Part shown: piece by piece, positions 17,873-26,064 of the stretch | How the letters are laid out: the number at the start of each line of letters is the position of its first letter | Position numbering within the stretch: position 1 is the stretch's first letter | NCBI GenBank assembly: GCA_013377095.1 | Contig: JACAAY010000001.1 | Span: 91,100 to 155,099, forward strand | DNA: 64,000 bases | From: Desulfuromonadales bacterium | Lineage (GTDB): Bacteria > Desulfobacterota > Desulfuromonadia > Geobacterales > Pseudopelobacteraceae | Reading direction: 5' to 3' | Notes under the pieces: model-generated | Told to the model about the DNA's origin: nothing | What the model saw: the letters and a program-made list of their open reading frames with translations, nothing else | Database searches by the model: none | Translations under genes and position numbers: made by a program

Positions 17873-18325
17873 ATGAGTGAAAACAAGGAAATGCTGGACG
17901 CCATCATGCGTGCCATCGAGCTGGAAAAGGAAACGTTCGATTTTTACACCAAGGCTGAGCACAAAACCTTCAATCCGGCCGGCAAGCGCATTTTCAAATG
18001 GCTGGCTAAAACCGAGGAAGGGCACTATCTCAAGCTGAACGACCTGCACAATTCGTTGAACGAGAGCGGACGCTGGGTGTATTATGGCGGTTCAACCTTT
18101 GACCTTGCTCCGGAAGGCAGTGACGAGCAGGCGGTTTCCTTTGATACGGATGATGTGGAGGCTCTGAAAATCGCCCAGGGGATAGAACTGCGCGGGATAG
18201 CCTACTACAAGGAGCTTGCGGCAAAAACCAACGATCCCCAGGGAAAGGCGATGATGGAGACCCTCAGGAACGAGGAGATCGAACACCTGCGGGTTGTTAC
18301 GGAGAAACTGGACCGGTTGAATTAG
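17873..18325 (+). CDS. Ferritin-like diiron (rubrerythrin-type) protein
   Basis: A 150-residue four-helix bundle protein. Metal ligands are visible as Glu in ELEKETFDFY, ExxH in TEEGHYLKL, Glu in QGIELRGIAYY and ExxH in EEIEHLRV. This is the rubrerythrin/ferritin-like pattern, but no C-terminal rubredoxin CxxC domain is present. Such proteins often scavenge peroxide or handle iron in anaerobes. The ATG at 17873 follows AAAGGAG by 8 nt; a start at 17852 would place that site inside the coding region. It ends 4 bp before the convergent dtd gene. Confidence 0.9.
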   Translation: MSENKEMLDAIMRAIELEKETFDFYTKAEHKTFNPAGKRIFKWLAKTEEGHYLKLNDLHNSLNESGRWVYYGGSTFDLAPEGSDEQAVSFDTDDVEALKIAQGIELRGIAYYKELAAKTNDPQGKAMMETLRNEEIEHLRVVTEKLDRLN

Positions 18326-18329
18326 CAGG

Positions 18330-18767
18330 TTAACGTTCAAGTATAAAGGTCACCGGGCCGTCATTGACCAGCGAGACCTGCATGTCGGCCTGGAAGACGC
18401 CGGTGGCCGTTGTCACGCCCCGGCGACGAACTGCGTCAACAAAATAGTCATACAGCCGCTTGCCCTCCTCCGGCGGGGCTGCCGTGTCAAAGGACGGCCT
18501 TCTTCCCTTGGCGCAGTTGCCCGCCAGGGTGAACTGGGAGACGGCCAGCAGACTGCCCCCCACGTCCTGCAATGACAGGTTCATCTTGCCCGCGTCATCG
18601 CTGAACATTCGCAGTCCGATAATTTTCTCCGCCAGCCAGTCGGCCTGGGAAGCGCCATCCCCCTTTTCCACGCCCAGCAGCACCAGGATACCCCGCTCGA
18701 TTTCTCCGACAATTTTACCCTCAACAACGACATGTGCGGAGTTGACGCGCTGAATCACTGCTTTCAT
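18330..18767 (-). CDS. dtd: D-aminoacyl-tRNA deacylase
   Basis: A 145-residue DTD protein, the normal length. It begins MKAVIQRV and carries the two family motifs SQFTL and a C-terminal NDGPVTF in place of the usual NxGPVT, which form the cross-subunit active site using backbone atoms. It removes D-amino acids and glycine from mischarged tRNA. It stands between the ferritin-like gene (convergent) and a divergent outer-membrane protein gene. Confidence 0.97.
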   Translation of the reverse strand: MKAVIQRVNSAHVVVEGKIVGEIERGILVLLGVEKGDGASQADWLAEKIIGLRMFSDDAGKMNLSLQDVGGSLLAVSQFTLAGNCAKGRRPSFDTAAPPEEGKRLYDYFVDAVRRRGVTTATGVFQADMQVSLVNDGPVTFILER

Positions 18768-18940
18768 GTGACACCTTTCTGCGGCGTAAAGATCGATACC
18801 CTGTCAAACAACAAAAAACATACGTGCATACATTTAACCTTTGGGAACGCCGGTAGGCTGATTGGATGTTCCAGAGGGCAGTGAATTATGGTATGGATGC
18901 TGGTGGCAGTGCAATTATTTTTTCATCAGGGACCGGGAAT

Positions 18941-18991
18941 ATGACGAGTAAACCGCTGTTGGTTGTTTTGCTGACGGAAATGGTGGCGTGA
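18941..18991 (+). CDS. Possible 16-residue leader peptide coupled to the downstream barrel gene
   Basis: An ATG at 18941 behind GGGACCGGGAAT opens a 16-codon frame (MTSKPLLVVLLTEMVA) whose TGA shares its A with the ATG of the next gene at 18991. Such TGATG overlaps usually signal translational coupling. The downstream ATG has only a poor site of its own. No homologue is known to me. Confidence 0.35.
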   Translation: MTSKPLLVVLLTEMVA

Positions 18992-20334
18992 TGAACGGTT
19001 GGTACCGCTTTTTGCTGAGCATCAGTACCATGATGGCATGTTTCCTGGGCTCCTCTGCATTGGCCATGACAACGGAAACTGCTGCCGATCGCACTGTCGC
19101 ACCACTGAACAGTTCAGCGACGGATGTGGCCGCAGCCGGGGGCAACTTCTCCGCGCTGGTGCCACTGGCCGGGGAGGCCTACCAGACCACCATCATGGGC
19201 AGAAGGATCGCCATTCCGGCCCGGAACCGGGACAATGTGCTGGCCCTGACCCTGGGTGCTACCGCCTACACCCCGAAGCTGGGCGGCGACAGCGTGCTGC
19301 CGATTGCTGCCCTGTACTGGAAGCAGCGCTGGGATAGCTGGTGGACCAGGGATGTGATCGCCCTGTTTGTCAATGAGATGGATGTTGCCAAGAGTTACGG
19401 CCGTTTCCAGCTGCTGGGACATCTGGAAAACAACACCGTCCCCAGCGCGGATGTCAACATCAAGGACGGTCGGGAAGTCACCTCCAGTTCCGTCATCTGG
19501 GGGACCGTCTCCGGTTGGCTGGGGGCTGGCTACCGGATGCCGGTTGCGCCCTGGCAGGCGGACAACGATCTCCGTGTCCAGCTCTTCTATCACGCCGGCT
19601 ACTTCTACGATGCCCGTACGGGCGATACCGGGAGCACGGTGCATCTTCCGCCGGATACCTATCAGCATGGTCTGCGGTTGCGAGTGCGCTATGACGGCCT
19701 GCTGCGCAACATCATGGAACTCCCTCATCAGGGGGTGGCCTGGGGTGGCGATCTGGAGTTGACCAGGAGGGACACCTGGTCGGACAGCACGTTCGGCGGT
19801 CTGCTCTTTACCAGTGGAGATACCAGGGATTATCTGAAGTTTTCAGGGTACGTGATCGGGGCCATGGGCATACCCGGCCTGTCCGAACGCCACCGTTTTG
19901 TGGGTTACCTGCACGGAGGTGTTTCGCCCATGGGAAAACTGGACCGCTTCTCCTCCTTTCGTGCGGGGGGCGGGCCGTTCCCCAACGAAAGCGACGATCT
20001 CTACCGCCTGCCCTATCCCGGTGCCCTGTTCAACAATTTTGGTGTCACGGATTACGTGGTCGGTACGCTGGAATATCGGCTGCAACTGGCGTTCTTTCTC
20101 TATCTGCATCTGCGCGGCAGCTTTGCCTGGGGTGGCAATCGCCCCGATTATGATACCACCAAAGGGCTCAGGCTCAGGCTGACATCATCGGATGGGGAGG
20201 CGTTCTCGGTGGGTTTGACCAGCGGATTTATTGCCGATTCCCAGCTCTATCTGGAATACTCCTACGACAGCAAACTGCTGCGCAACGGCAGGGACGGCAG
20301 CAGCGTCATGCTGCTCTGGTCCAAGTCTTTTTAA
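18991..20334 (+). CDS. Predicted outer-membrane beta-barrel protein
   Basis: A 447-residue protein with a signal peptide (FLLSISTMMACFLGSSALA). The mature part has regular amphipathic strands and ends in a phenylalanine (LLWSKSF), the usual signal for outer-membrane insertion. Segments such as LEYRLQLAFFLYLHLRGSFAWGG resemble the last strands of Omp85/BamA-type barrels, but no POTRA domain is present, so the family is uncertain. The 3' end overlaps mfd by 4 bp, convergent. It may be translationally coupled to the small leader frame at 18941. Confidence 0.75.
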   Translation: MNGWYRFLLSISTMMACFLGSSALAMTTETAADRTVAPLNSSATDVAAAGGNFSALVPLAGEAYQTTIMGRRIAIPARNRDNVLALTLGATAYTPKLGGDSVLPIAALYWKQRWDSWWTRDVIALFVNEMDVAKSYGRFQLLGHLENNTVPSADVNIKDGREVTSSSVIWGTVSGWLGAGYRMPVAPWQADNDLRVQLFYHAGYFYDARTGDTGSTVHLPPDTYQHGLRLRVRYDGLLRNIMELPHQGVAWGGDLELTRRDTWSDSTFGGLLFTSGDTRDYLKFSGYVIGAMGIPGLSERHRFVGYLHGGVSPMGKLDRFSSFRAGGGPFPNESDDLYRLPYPGALFNNFGVTDYVVGTLEYRLQLAFFLYLHLRGSFAWGGNRPDYDTTKGLRLRLTSSDGEAFSVGLTSGFIADSQLYLEYSYDSKLLRNGRDGSSVMLLWSKSF

Positions 20335-23300
20335 GGTTTGCCTTGCTGCGGCGTTTCCACCGGCAGCAGCCGCTGCAGCGCTTTTCGGGCAGTATCGATG
20401 ATGTCCTCGAAGGCTGTTCCCTTGACCGCGCAGGTCAGGCGATAATCGGGCGTGAAGCGATACTTTTTCGGCTCGTTCCTCATCATGGCGATAATCGTAT
20501 CCGGTGAAGCTGGTGTGCGGGGATGGAAGGCGATCACGACCTGGGTTCCGTCGTAGTCGATCTGCCGCACCAGCAATCGTTTCAGCATGATGCGCAGCTT
20601 CATGGTTTCGAACAGATATGAGGTGGCCAGGGGATATTTCCCGAAGCGGTCGGTTACTTCATTCTGTACATCCAGCACGTCCTCTTCACATTCGGCCTGG
20701 GTCAGCTTCTTGTAGATCACCAGCCGCTGGTTGGTATCCCTGACGTAGGTCTCGGGGATAAAGGCCGGCACCCTCAGGTTGATCTCCGGCTCGACCTTCT
20801 CGATCATCTCCTCGCCCCGCATACGGCAGATGGTTTCTTCCAGCATCTGGTTGTACAGTTCAAAGCCGATTTCAACCACCGTGCCGGACTGACGGCTGCC
20901 GAGCATGTCCCCGGCGCCCCGGATTTCCATGTCGTGGGTTGCGATGCGGAAGCCGGCTCCCAGTTCGGAGATGTCCTGGAGGATCTTCAGCCTTTCCCGC
21001 GCATCCGAGGAGATTGAGCCCTCACCCGGGATCAGCAGATAGGCGTAGCCGCGCTGGGTGGAGCGTCCCACCCTGCCGCGCAGCTGGTAGAGCTGTGAAA
21101 GACCGAACTTGTCGGCGTGATCCACGATCAGGGTATTGGCGTTGGGGATGTCCAGCCCTGATTCGATGATGGTGGTGCAGATCAGCAGGTTGGTGTCGCC
21201 ACGCATGAAGCCGAGCATGACCTTTTCCAGCTCGTGTTCACCCATCTGGCCATGCCCTACGGCGATCCTGGCCTCGGGCACCAGGCTGGCGATCAACTCG
21301 GCCCGCTTGGCAATGGTCTGGACCCGGTTGTGGACAAAGAAAACCTGCCCGCCGCGGCGAAGTTCGCGCATGATCGCCTCACGCACCAGATCCTCGGAGA
21401 AGCGGGCCACAAAGGTCTTGATCGCCAGGCGGTCCACCGGCGGGGTGTCGATGATGGAAAGGTCGCGAATGCCCATCATGGACATGTACAGGGTGCGCGG
21501 GATGGGGGTAGCGGTCAGGGTCATGACGTCAACCACGGCCCGGAAGGCCTTCATGCGCTCCTTGTCCTTGACGCCGAAGCGCTGTTCCTCGTCGATGATC
21601 AGCAGTCCCAGATCCTTGAAGGCCACATCCTTCTGCAACAGGCGGTGGGTGCCGATGATGATGTCGATGTCACCTTTCTTCAGCCGTTCCAGTATGGCCT
21701 TCTGCTCCTTGGGTGTGCGGAAACGGGAGATGACTTCCACCGTTACCGGATAATCCTTGAGCCGTTCGTGAAAGGTCTCGAAGTGTTGCTGGGCCAGGAT
21801 GGTAGTGGGAACCAGCACACCAACCTGCTTGCCGTCCAGGGCTGACTTGAAAGCTCCCCGCAGGGCCACCTCGGTTTTGCCGTAACCCACATCGCCGCAC
21901 ACCAGCCGATCCATGGGGCGGGAATGCTGCATGTCGGCCAGCACATCCTGGATGGCGGAAAGCTGGTCCGGGGTTTCCTCCCAGGCAAAGGACGCCTCGA
22001 ATTCACGGTACATCTCATCAGGGGGCGAGAAGGAAAACCCTTCGCAGATCTGACGTTTGGCGTAGATCTCCAGCAGTTCACCGGCCAGCTCCTCAATGGC
22101 TTTTTTTGCCTTGCCTTTGGATTTCTCCCAGGAAACACCGCCCAGTTTGTCCAGGCTGGGCGTACTTCCTTCCGGGCCGACATAGCGCTGTACCAGACCC
22201 AGCCGGTCCACCGGCAGGTAGAGTTTGTCACCGCCGCTGTATTCCAGCAGCAGAAAATCCCCGCCGATTCCACTGACACTGATGTGCTGCAGGCCGCGGT
22301 ACAGGCCGATGCCGTGATCCACGTGCACCATGTGGTCACCCGGTTTGAGTTCGGCCAGGGACGAGAGGATCTGCTTCTTGCGAACCTCGGAGATTCCATG
22401 CCTTCGTACCCGCTTGCCGAACAGTTCTTCCTCGGCGATCAGCGCCAGCCGGGCGTCTTGCAGCCGGAATCCACGCGAGATGTCGCCCAGGAGGAGTGTA
22501 ATGACGTCAGGCGGAGAGGCAGTGCCATGCGTCTCCACCCCCATCGTTGCCAGAAACGACTCCTCGCTGATGGAACAGGAAACTCCGTAGGGCGCCAGCA
22601 GATCCTTTAGTCGTTCGGCCTGGGCGCGCTGGTGGCAAACGATCATTGCCCGAACGCCGCTGTCAAGGCACTCCCGCAGAGTCCGGGAAAGCGGGGACAG
22701 GGCGTGGGTGGTTTCCTTGGAAACGGTTACCCGCAATCCGCTGTTGTCCTGGCAGGGAATCCGGATGGTCTCCGGTTCGGTTGTCTCTCCCAGGACCAGG
22801 CCACACAACTCCAGGCGAATGCGGCTCTCCATCAGGGTCTGCAGCTGCGGCTGGTCCAGATACAGTTCCGCGCGGGGCGAGTGGGGCAGGCCGGCCAGTT
22901 TTGCCTTGGTTTCGCCGTCGGCCAGCTCCCGGTCGAAGCGTAGCAGCGCTTCGTGGATCGCCTCGGGGTCAAGCAGTGCCAGGGCTGCATCGGGGACATA
23001 GTCGAAAATTGTCTCAAGACCGGGGTGCAGCAGCGGCTGGAGCTGCTCCACACCCCGGAAATAGACGGCATTTTTGAGATCATCCAGAAGATCCCGCCGC
23101 CTACCGGCCGGGATCTCCAGGTCGTCGCAGCAGGCCTTCAGACGCGGGGCAATGTTTTCGAGAACTTCGTCGGTCAGCAGGATTTCCCGCGAAGGGAGCA
23201 GTACCAGCTCCCCGATTGCCTGGAGCGACCGTTGGGTGAGCGGATCAAAGTAACGGATCGTTTCGGCCGTGTCTCCGAAGAACTCGATCCGCACCGGTGC

Positions 23301-23900
23301 GGCCAGGTTGGGGGGGAATACATCCAGAATGCCGCCCCGTACGGCAAAAGCGCCTCGATCCTCCACCAGGGGTACATTGGCGTAACCCATCTTGACCAGT
23401 TTCCCCAGCAACTCTTCGCGCTCGAACTCTTCACCGGCAATCAGGTAGCAGGAACTTTCATTGAAAACCCTTCGCGCCAGAACCCGCTGCATCGCTGCCG
23501 AGACCGGCATGACAACGGCCCGCGCCAATCCGTTCTGCAGGCGGAAGAGGGAGTCAAGCCGGGCGCCGGAGATGTCGGGATGGGGCGAGGCAGCCGAAAA
23601 GGGCGCCATGTCCCAGGCAGGAAAGGATATCGGTCTGTGTGCGGGGGAGCAGAAAAAACAGAGTTCTCGACTGAATTCATCGGCGCTCTCCTGGTCGGCG
23701 GAGATCACCAGCAGGTTGCGGGATGACGTCCTCAACAGTTCCGCAACAATACAGGCGGCGGATGAGCCCTTCAATCCAGGCAGGACGATACGTTGCACTC
23801 CACGCTGCAGTGCATGCAGGATCGACGCGGTTTGGGGTATGAAAGATGGAGCAGTGGGCTGGGTCATGGGAAGAGTGTTGAACAGTTGGTCTGTCTTCAA
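20331..23900 (-). CDS. mfd: Transcription-repair coupling factor Mfd
   Basis: A full-length 1189-residue Mfd. In order: a UvrB-like damage-recognition region (about 25-350), the RNA polymerase-binding domain around GDHMVHVDHGIGLYRGL, the RecG-like translocase with GDVGYGKTEVALRGAF, DEEQRFGVKDKERMK and TLTATPIPRTLYMS, and the C-terminal TRCF domain. It pushes stalled RNA polymerase off lesions and recruits UvrA. The start at 23900 lies 3 nt after the stop of the preceding gene, with no strong ribosome site, so translation is probably coupled; a second Met 11 codons in is an alternative. Confidence 0.97.
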   Translation of the reverse strand: MKTDQLFNTLPMTQPTAPSFIPQTASILHALQRGVQRIVLPGLKGSSAACIVAELLRTSSRNLLVISADQESADEFSRELCFFCSPAHRPISFPAWDMAPFSAASPHPDISGARLDSLFRLQNGLARAVVMPVSAAMQRVLARRVFNESSCYLIAGEEFEREELLGKLVKMGYANVPLVEDRGAFAVRGGILDVFPPNLAAPVRIEFFGDTAETIRYFDPLTQRSLQAIGELVLLPSREILLTDEVLENIAPRLKACCDDLEIPAGRRRDLLDDLKNAVYFRGVEQLQPLLHPGLETIFDYVPDAALALLDPEAIHEALLRFDRELADGETKAKLAGLPHSPRAELYLDQPQLQTLMESRIRLELCGLVLGETTEPETIRIPCQDNSGLRVTVSKETTHALSPLSRTLRECLDSGVRAMIVCHQRAQAERLKDLLAPYGVSCSISEESFLATMGVETHGTASPPDVITLLLGDISRGFRLQDARLALIAEEELFGKRVRRHGISEVRKKQILSSLAELKPGDHMVHVDHGIGLYRGLQHISVSGIGGDFLLLEYSGGDKLYLPVDRLGLVQRYVGPEGSTPSLDKLGGVSWEKSKGKAKKAIEELAGELLEIYAKRQICEGFSFSPPDEMYREFEASFAWEETPDQLSAIQDVLADMQHSRPMDRLVCGDVGYGKTEVALRGAFKSALDGKQVGVLVPTTILAQQHFETFHERLKDYPVTVEVISRFRTPKEQKAILERLKKGDIDIIIGTHRLLQKDVAFKDLGLLIIDEEQRFGVKDKERMKAFRAVVDVMTLTATPIPRTLYMSMMGIRDLSIIDTPPVDRLAIKTFVARFSEDLVREAIMRELRRGGQVFFVHNRVQTIAKRAELIASLVPEARIAVGHGQMGEHELEKVMLGFMRGDTNLLICTTIIESGLDIPNANTLIVDHADKFGLSQLYQLRGRVGRSTQRGYAYLLIPGEGSISSDARERLKILQDISELGAGFRIATHDMEIRGAGDMLGSRQSGTVVEIGFELYNQMLEETICRMRGEEMIEKVEPEINLRVPAFIPETYVRDTNQRLVIYKKLTQAECEEDVLDVQNEVTDRFGKYPLATSYLFETMKLRIMLKRLLVRQIDYDGTQVVIAFHPRTPASPDTIIAMMRNEPKKYRFTPDYRLTCAVKGTAFEDIIDTARKALQRLLPVETPQQGKP

Positions 23901-23903
23901 TGG

Positions 23904-24461
23904 TTATTTTCGCGGGCCGGCCTTGATCTTTGGTTTTCCGTTTTCAACGACAATTCGGAAGGAGATATCATCGGTTCCCAGTTTGGCTACCAGGGCCGGT
24001 TTGCTTTTTTCGATGGTGGCGGCCACCATGTCGCGGGTCAGTGTCTCAAACGGCAGGTGGCAGTTCTTGCGCGCATCGCGGAGTTCGGCGAACAATCGGT
24101 CAAGCTCGTTGTCCGAGCCCTGTTGCCGTGTGCGATCCTCCGCTGGTGGCGCCGTGGCGCGTTGTCGCTGGTGGAGATCGCTGATGAACCGGTCACGGGA
24201 ATATTTCCCTTCCTCTATCAGACGCAGGATGCGGTTCCAGTGCTCGCGATAGGTATTGAGCCGAGCAGTCAGCATGTTAAATTTATGCTTGTACATGGTG
24301 TTGGTGATGGCGGTGTTTGTGTATCGTCGCACGATCTTCTCAACCTCGCCCAACAGTTTGAGCGGCTCACGTTTTTCCAGACCGATGAAGTACTGTTCGT
24401 AGCGGGTTATCAGGGTTGCAAGCTGATGTTCCAGTTGTGCCAGGTCTTCGGCAAGTGCCAT
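23904..24461 (-). CDS. Coiled-coil protein, MXAN_5187 C-terminal-like
   Basis: A 185-residue soluble protein. The N-terminal half is strongly helical (LAQLEHQLATLITRYEQY; LLGEVEKIVRRYTN), followed by a polar Gln/Arg-rich linker, and a C-terminal domain with LFAELRDARKNCHLPFE and VVENGKPKIKAG. It resembles the C-terminal domain named after Myxococcus MXAN_5187, of unknown function. The ATG at 24461 is chosen over longer in-frame starts that run into the intergenic region. It lies 3 bp upstream of mfd and is very likely co-transcribed with it. Confidence 0.7.
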   Translation of the reverse strand: MALAEDLAQLEHQLATLITRYEQYFIGLEKREPLKLLGEVEKIVRRYTNTAITNTMYKHKFNMLTARLNTYREHWNRILRLIEEGKYSRDRFISDLHQRQRATAPPAEDRTRQQGSDNELDRLFAELRDARKNCHLPFETLTRDMVAATIEKSKPALVAKLGTDDISFRIVVENGKPKIKAGPRK

Positions 24462-24553
24462 GGAATGAGGTCTCTCTTGATTAATGAGATGTGCGTAAAT
24501 GAAGAGTATATCCAAACCAGCCGGCAAGTAAAGTCTAAAACGGTGCATTTGAC

Positions 24554-24582
24554 TTGACGCTGATTCGGGCATCGAATAAACT
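24554..24582 (+). promoter_or_regulatory. Sigma-70 promoter of glmU
   Basis: TTGACG (24554-24559) and TAAACT (24577-24582) are 17 bp apart, 54 bp upstream of the glmU start, in the divergent space between glmU and the mfd operon. Confidence 0.7.
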
Positions 24583-24636
24583 GCTTTCCTAATAAAACAG
24601 CGTACATGCTGAGTACAACGAGGGATGGAAAGAATC

Positions 24637-26013
24637 ATGACAGATATAGCTGCAATTGTTCTGGCAGCCGGTAAGGGTACCCGCATGAAGTCCGGGTTGG
24701 TCAAGGTGCTTCATCCGATTGCGGGCCGACCGATGATTGACTGGCCCCTGGAGGCGGCTCGTGCAGCAGGTGCTCTGCCGATTGTGATGATAGTCGGTCA
24801 CCAGGCCGATGAGGTGCGGAAGAGATTCGAAGGACAACCTGACATCCGTTGTGCCCTGCAGGCCGAGCAGCTTGGCACCGGTCATGCCGTTGCCTGCGCT
24901 GCCGAGGCTCTGGGAGGTTTTTCCGGTACAGCGCTGATTTTGTGCGGTGATACGCCGCTGCTGAGGAGCGCAACACTTTCCAAGCTGCTTGCCTTTCACC
25001 GCTCTCAAGCCGCGTCGGTGACGGTGCTGACCGCGTGCATGGACAACCCCCACGGGTATGGCCGCGTCGTGAGGGACGGGGAGGGCAGGGTGCTGCGGAT
25101 TGTGGAACAGAAGGACGCCACACCCGAAGAGCAGGCAGTCCGTGAAATCAACAGCGGCATCTACTGCATGGAGTCCGACTTCCTGTTTGCCAATATCGGC
25201 TCCCTGGGGAACTCCAATGCCCAGAACGAATTCTACCTGACCGACCTGGTTGCCATGGCAGCGGAGCAGGGCGCATCCTGTCTGGCCATGGCAATTGATG
25301 ACTGCGACGAGATCATGGGTGTCAATGACCGCGCCCAGTTGGCCGAGGCGGCCCGCATCCTGCGTCGGCGCATCAACCGAGAGCTTATGCTTTCGGGCGT
25401 GTCCCTTGTGGATCCGGATCACAGCTATATCGACCAGGGGGTTGTCATTGGCCCCGACACGGTTATTCATCCCAATTGCTCCATCACTGGCCGGACGATC
25501 ATCGGCAACGGTTGTCTGATCGAAAGCGGCGTATCGATCAGTGGCTGCCGTATGGGAGATGGCTGCCATATCAAGGCAGGTTCGGTGCTGGAAGATTCAG
25601 AACTTTTCAACAGTGTTAGCGTCGGACCCATGGCGCACCTGCGCCCCGGAAATGTACTGAAGGATCGTGTCAAAATCGGCAATTTTGTGGAAACCAAGAA
25701 AATTGTCATGGGAGAAGGTTCCAAGGCCTCCCATCTTACCTATTTGGGGGATGCTGAAATCGGCCGGGATGTAAATATCGGCTGCGGAACGATTACCTGC
25801 AATTACGACGGTGTCAACAAACATCGCACCGTGATCGGCGACAACGTGTTTATCGGCAGCGACGTGCAACTGGTGGCGCCTGTGACTGTGGGACAGAATG
25901 CCCTGGTGGCGGCCGGAACAACCGTGACACGTGATGTTCCGGCCGAGGCCCTGGCCATCAGCCGTGTTCCTCAGGTAAACAAGGAACGCTGGTGGCGCAG
26001 GAAGAAAAAATGA
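24637..26013 (+). CDS. glmU: Bifunctional N-acetylglucosamine-1-phosphate uridyltransferase / glucosamine-1-phosphate acetyltransferase
   Basis: A 458-residue GlmU. The N-terminal pyrophosphorylase domain starts with LAAGKGTRMKS; the C-terminal left-handed beta helix has hexapeptide repeats (IGPDTVIHPNCSITG; DRVKIGNFVETKK) and the acetyltransferase motif GCGTITCNYDGVNKHRT. It makes UDP-GlcNAc for peptidoglycan and lipopolysaccharide. I start at 24637 rather than the ATG four codons earlier because GGAAAG is then well placed. glmS is not adjacent, but the c-di-GMP gene follows 51 bp later on the same strand. Confidence 0.97.
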   Translation: MTDIAAIVLAAGKGTRMKSGLVKVLHPIAGRPMIDWPLEAARAAGALPIVMIVGHQADEVRKRFEGQPDIRCALQAEQLGTGHAVACAAEALGGFSGTALILCGDTPLLRSATLSKLLAFHRSQAASVTVLTACMDNPHGYGRVVRDGEGRVLRIVEQKDATPEEQAVREINSGIYCMESDFLFANIGSLGNSNAQNEFYLTDLVAMAAEQGASCLAMAIDDCDEIMGVNDRAQLAEAARILRRRINRELMLSGVSLVDPDHSYIDQGVVIGPDTVIHPNCSITGRTIIGNGCLIESGVSISGCRMGDGCHIKAGSVLEDSELFNSVSVGPMAHLRPGNVLKDRVKIGNFVETKKIVMGEGSKASHLTYLGDAEIGRDVNIGCGTITCNYDGVNKHRTVIGDNVFIGSDVQLVAPVTVGQNALVAAGTTVTRDVPAEALAISRVPQVNKERWWRRKKK

Positions 26014-26064
26014 TGCTACCTGTTGAGAGGAGAGGGTACTTGCTGCTATCCGAAAAGAGAGCCT

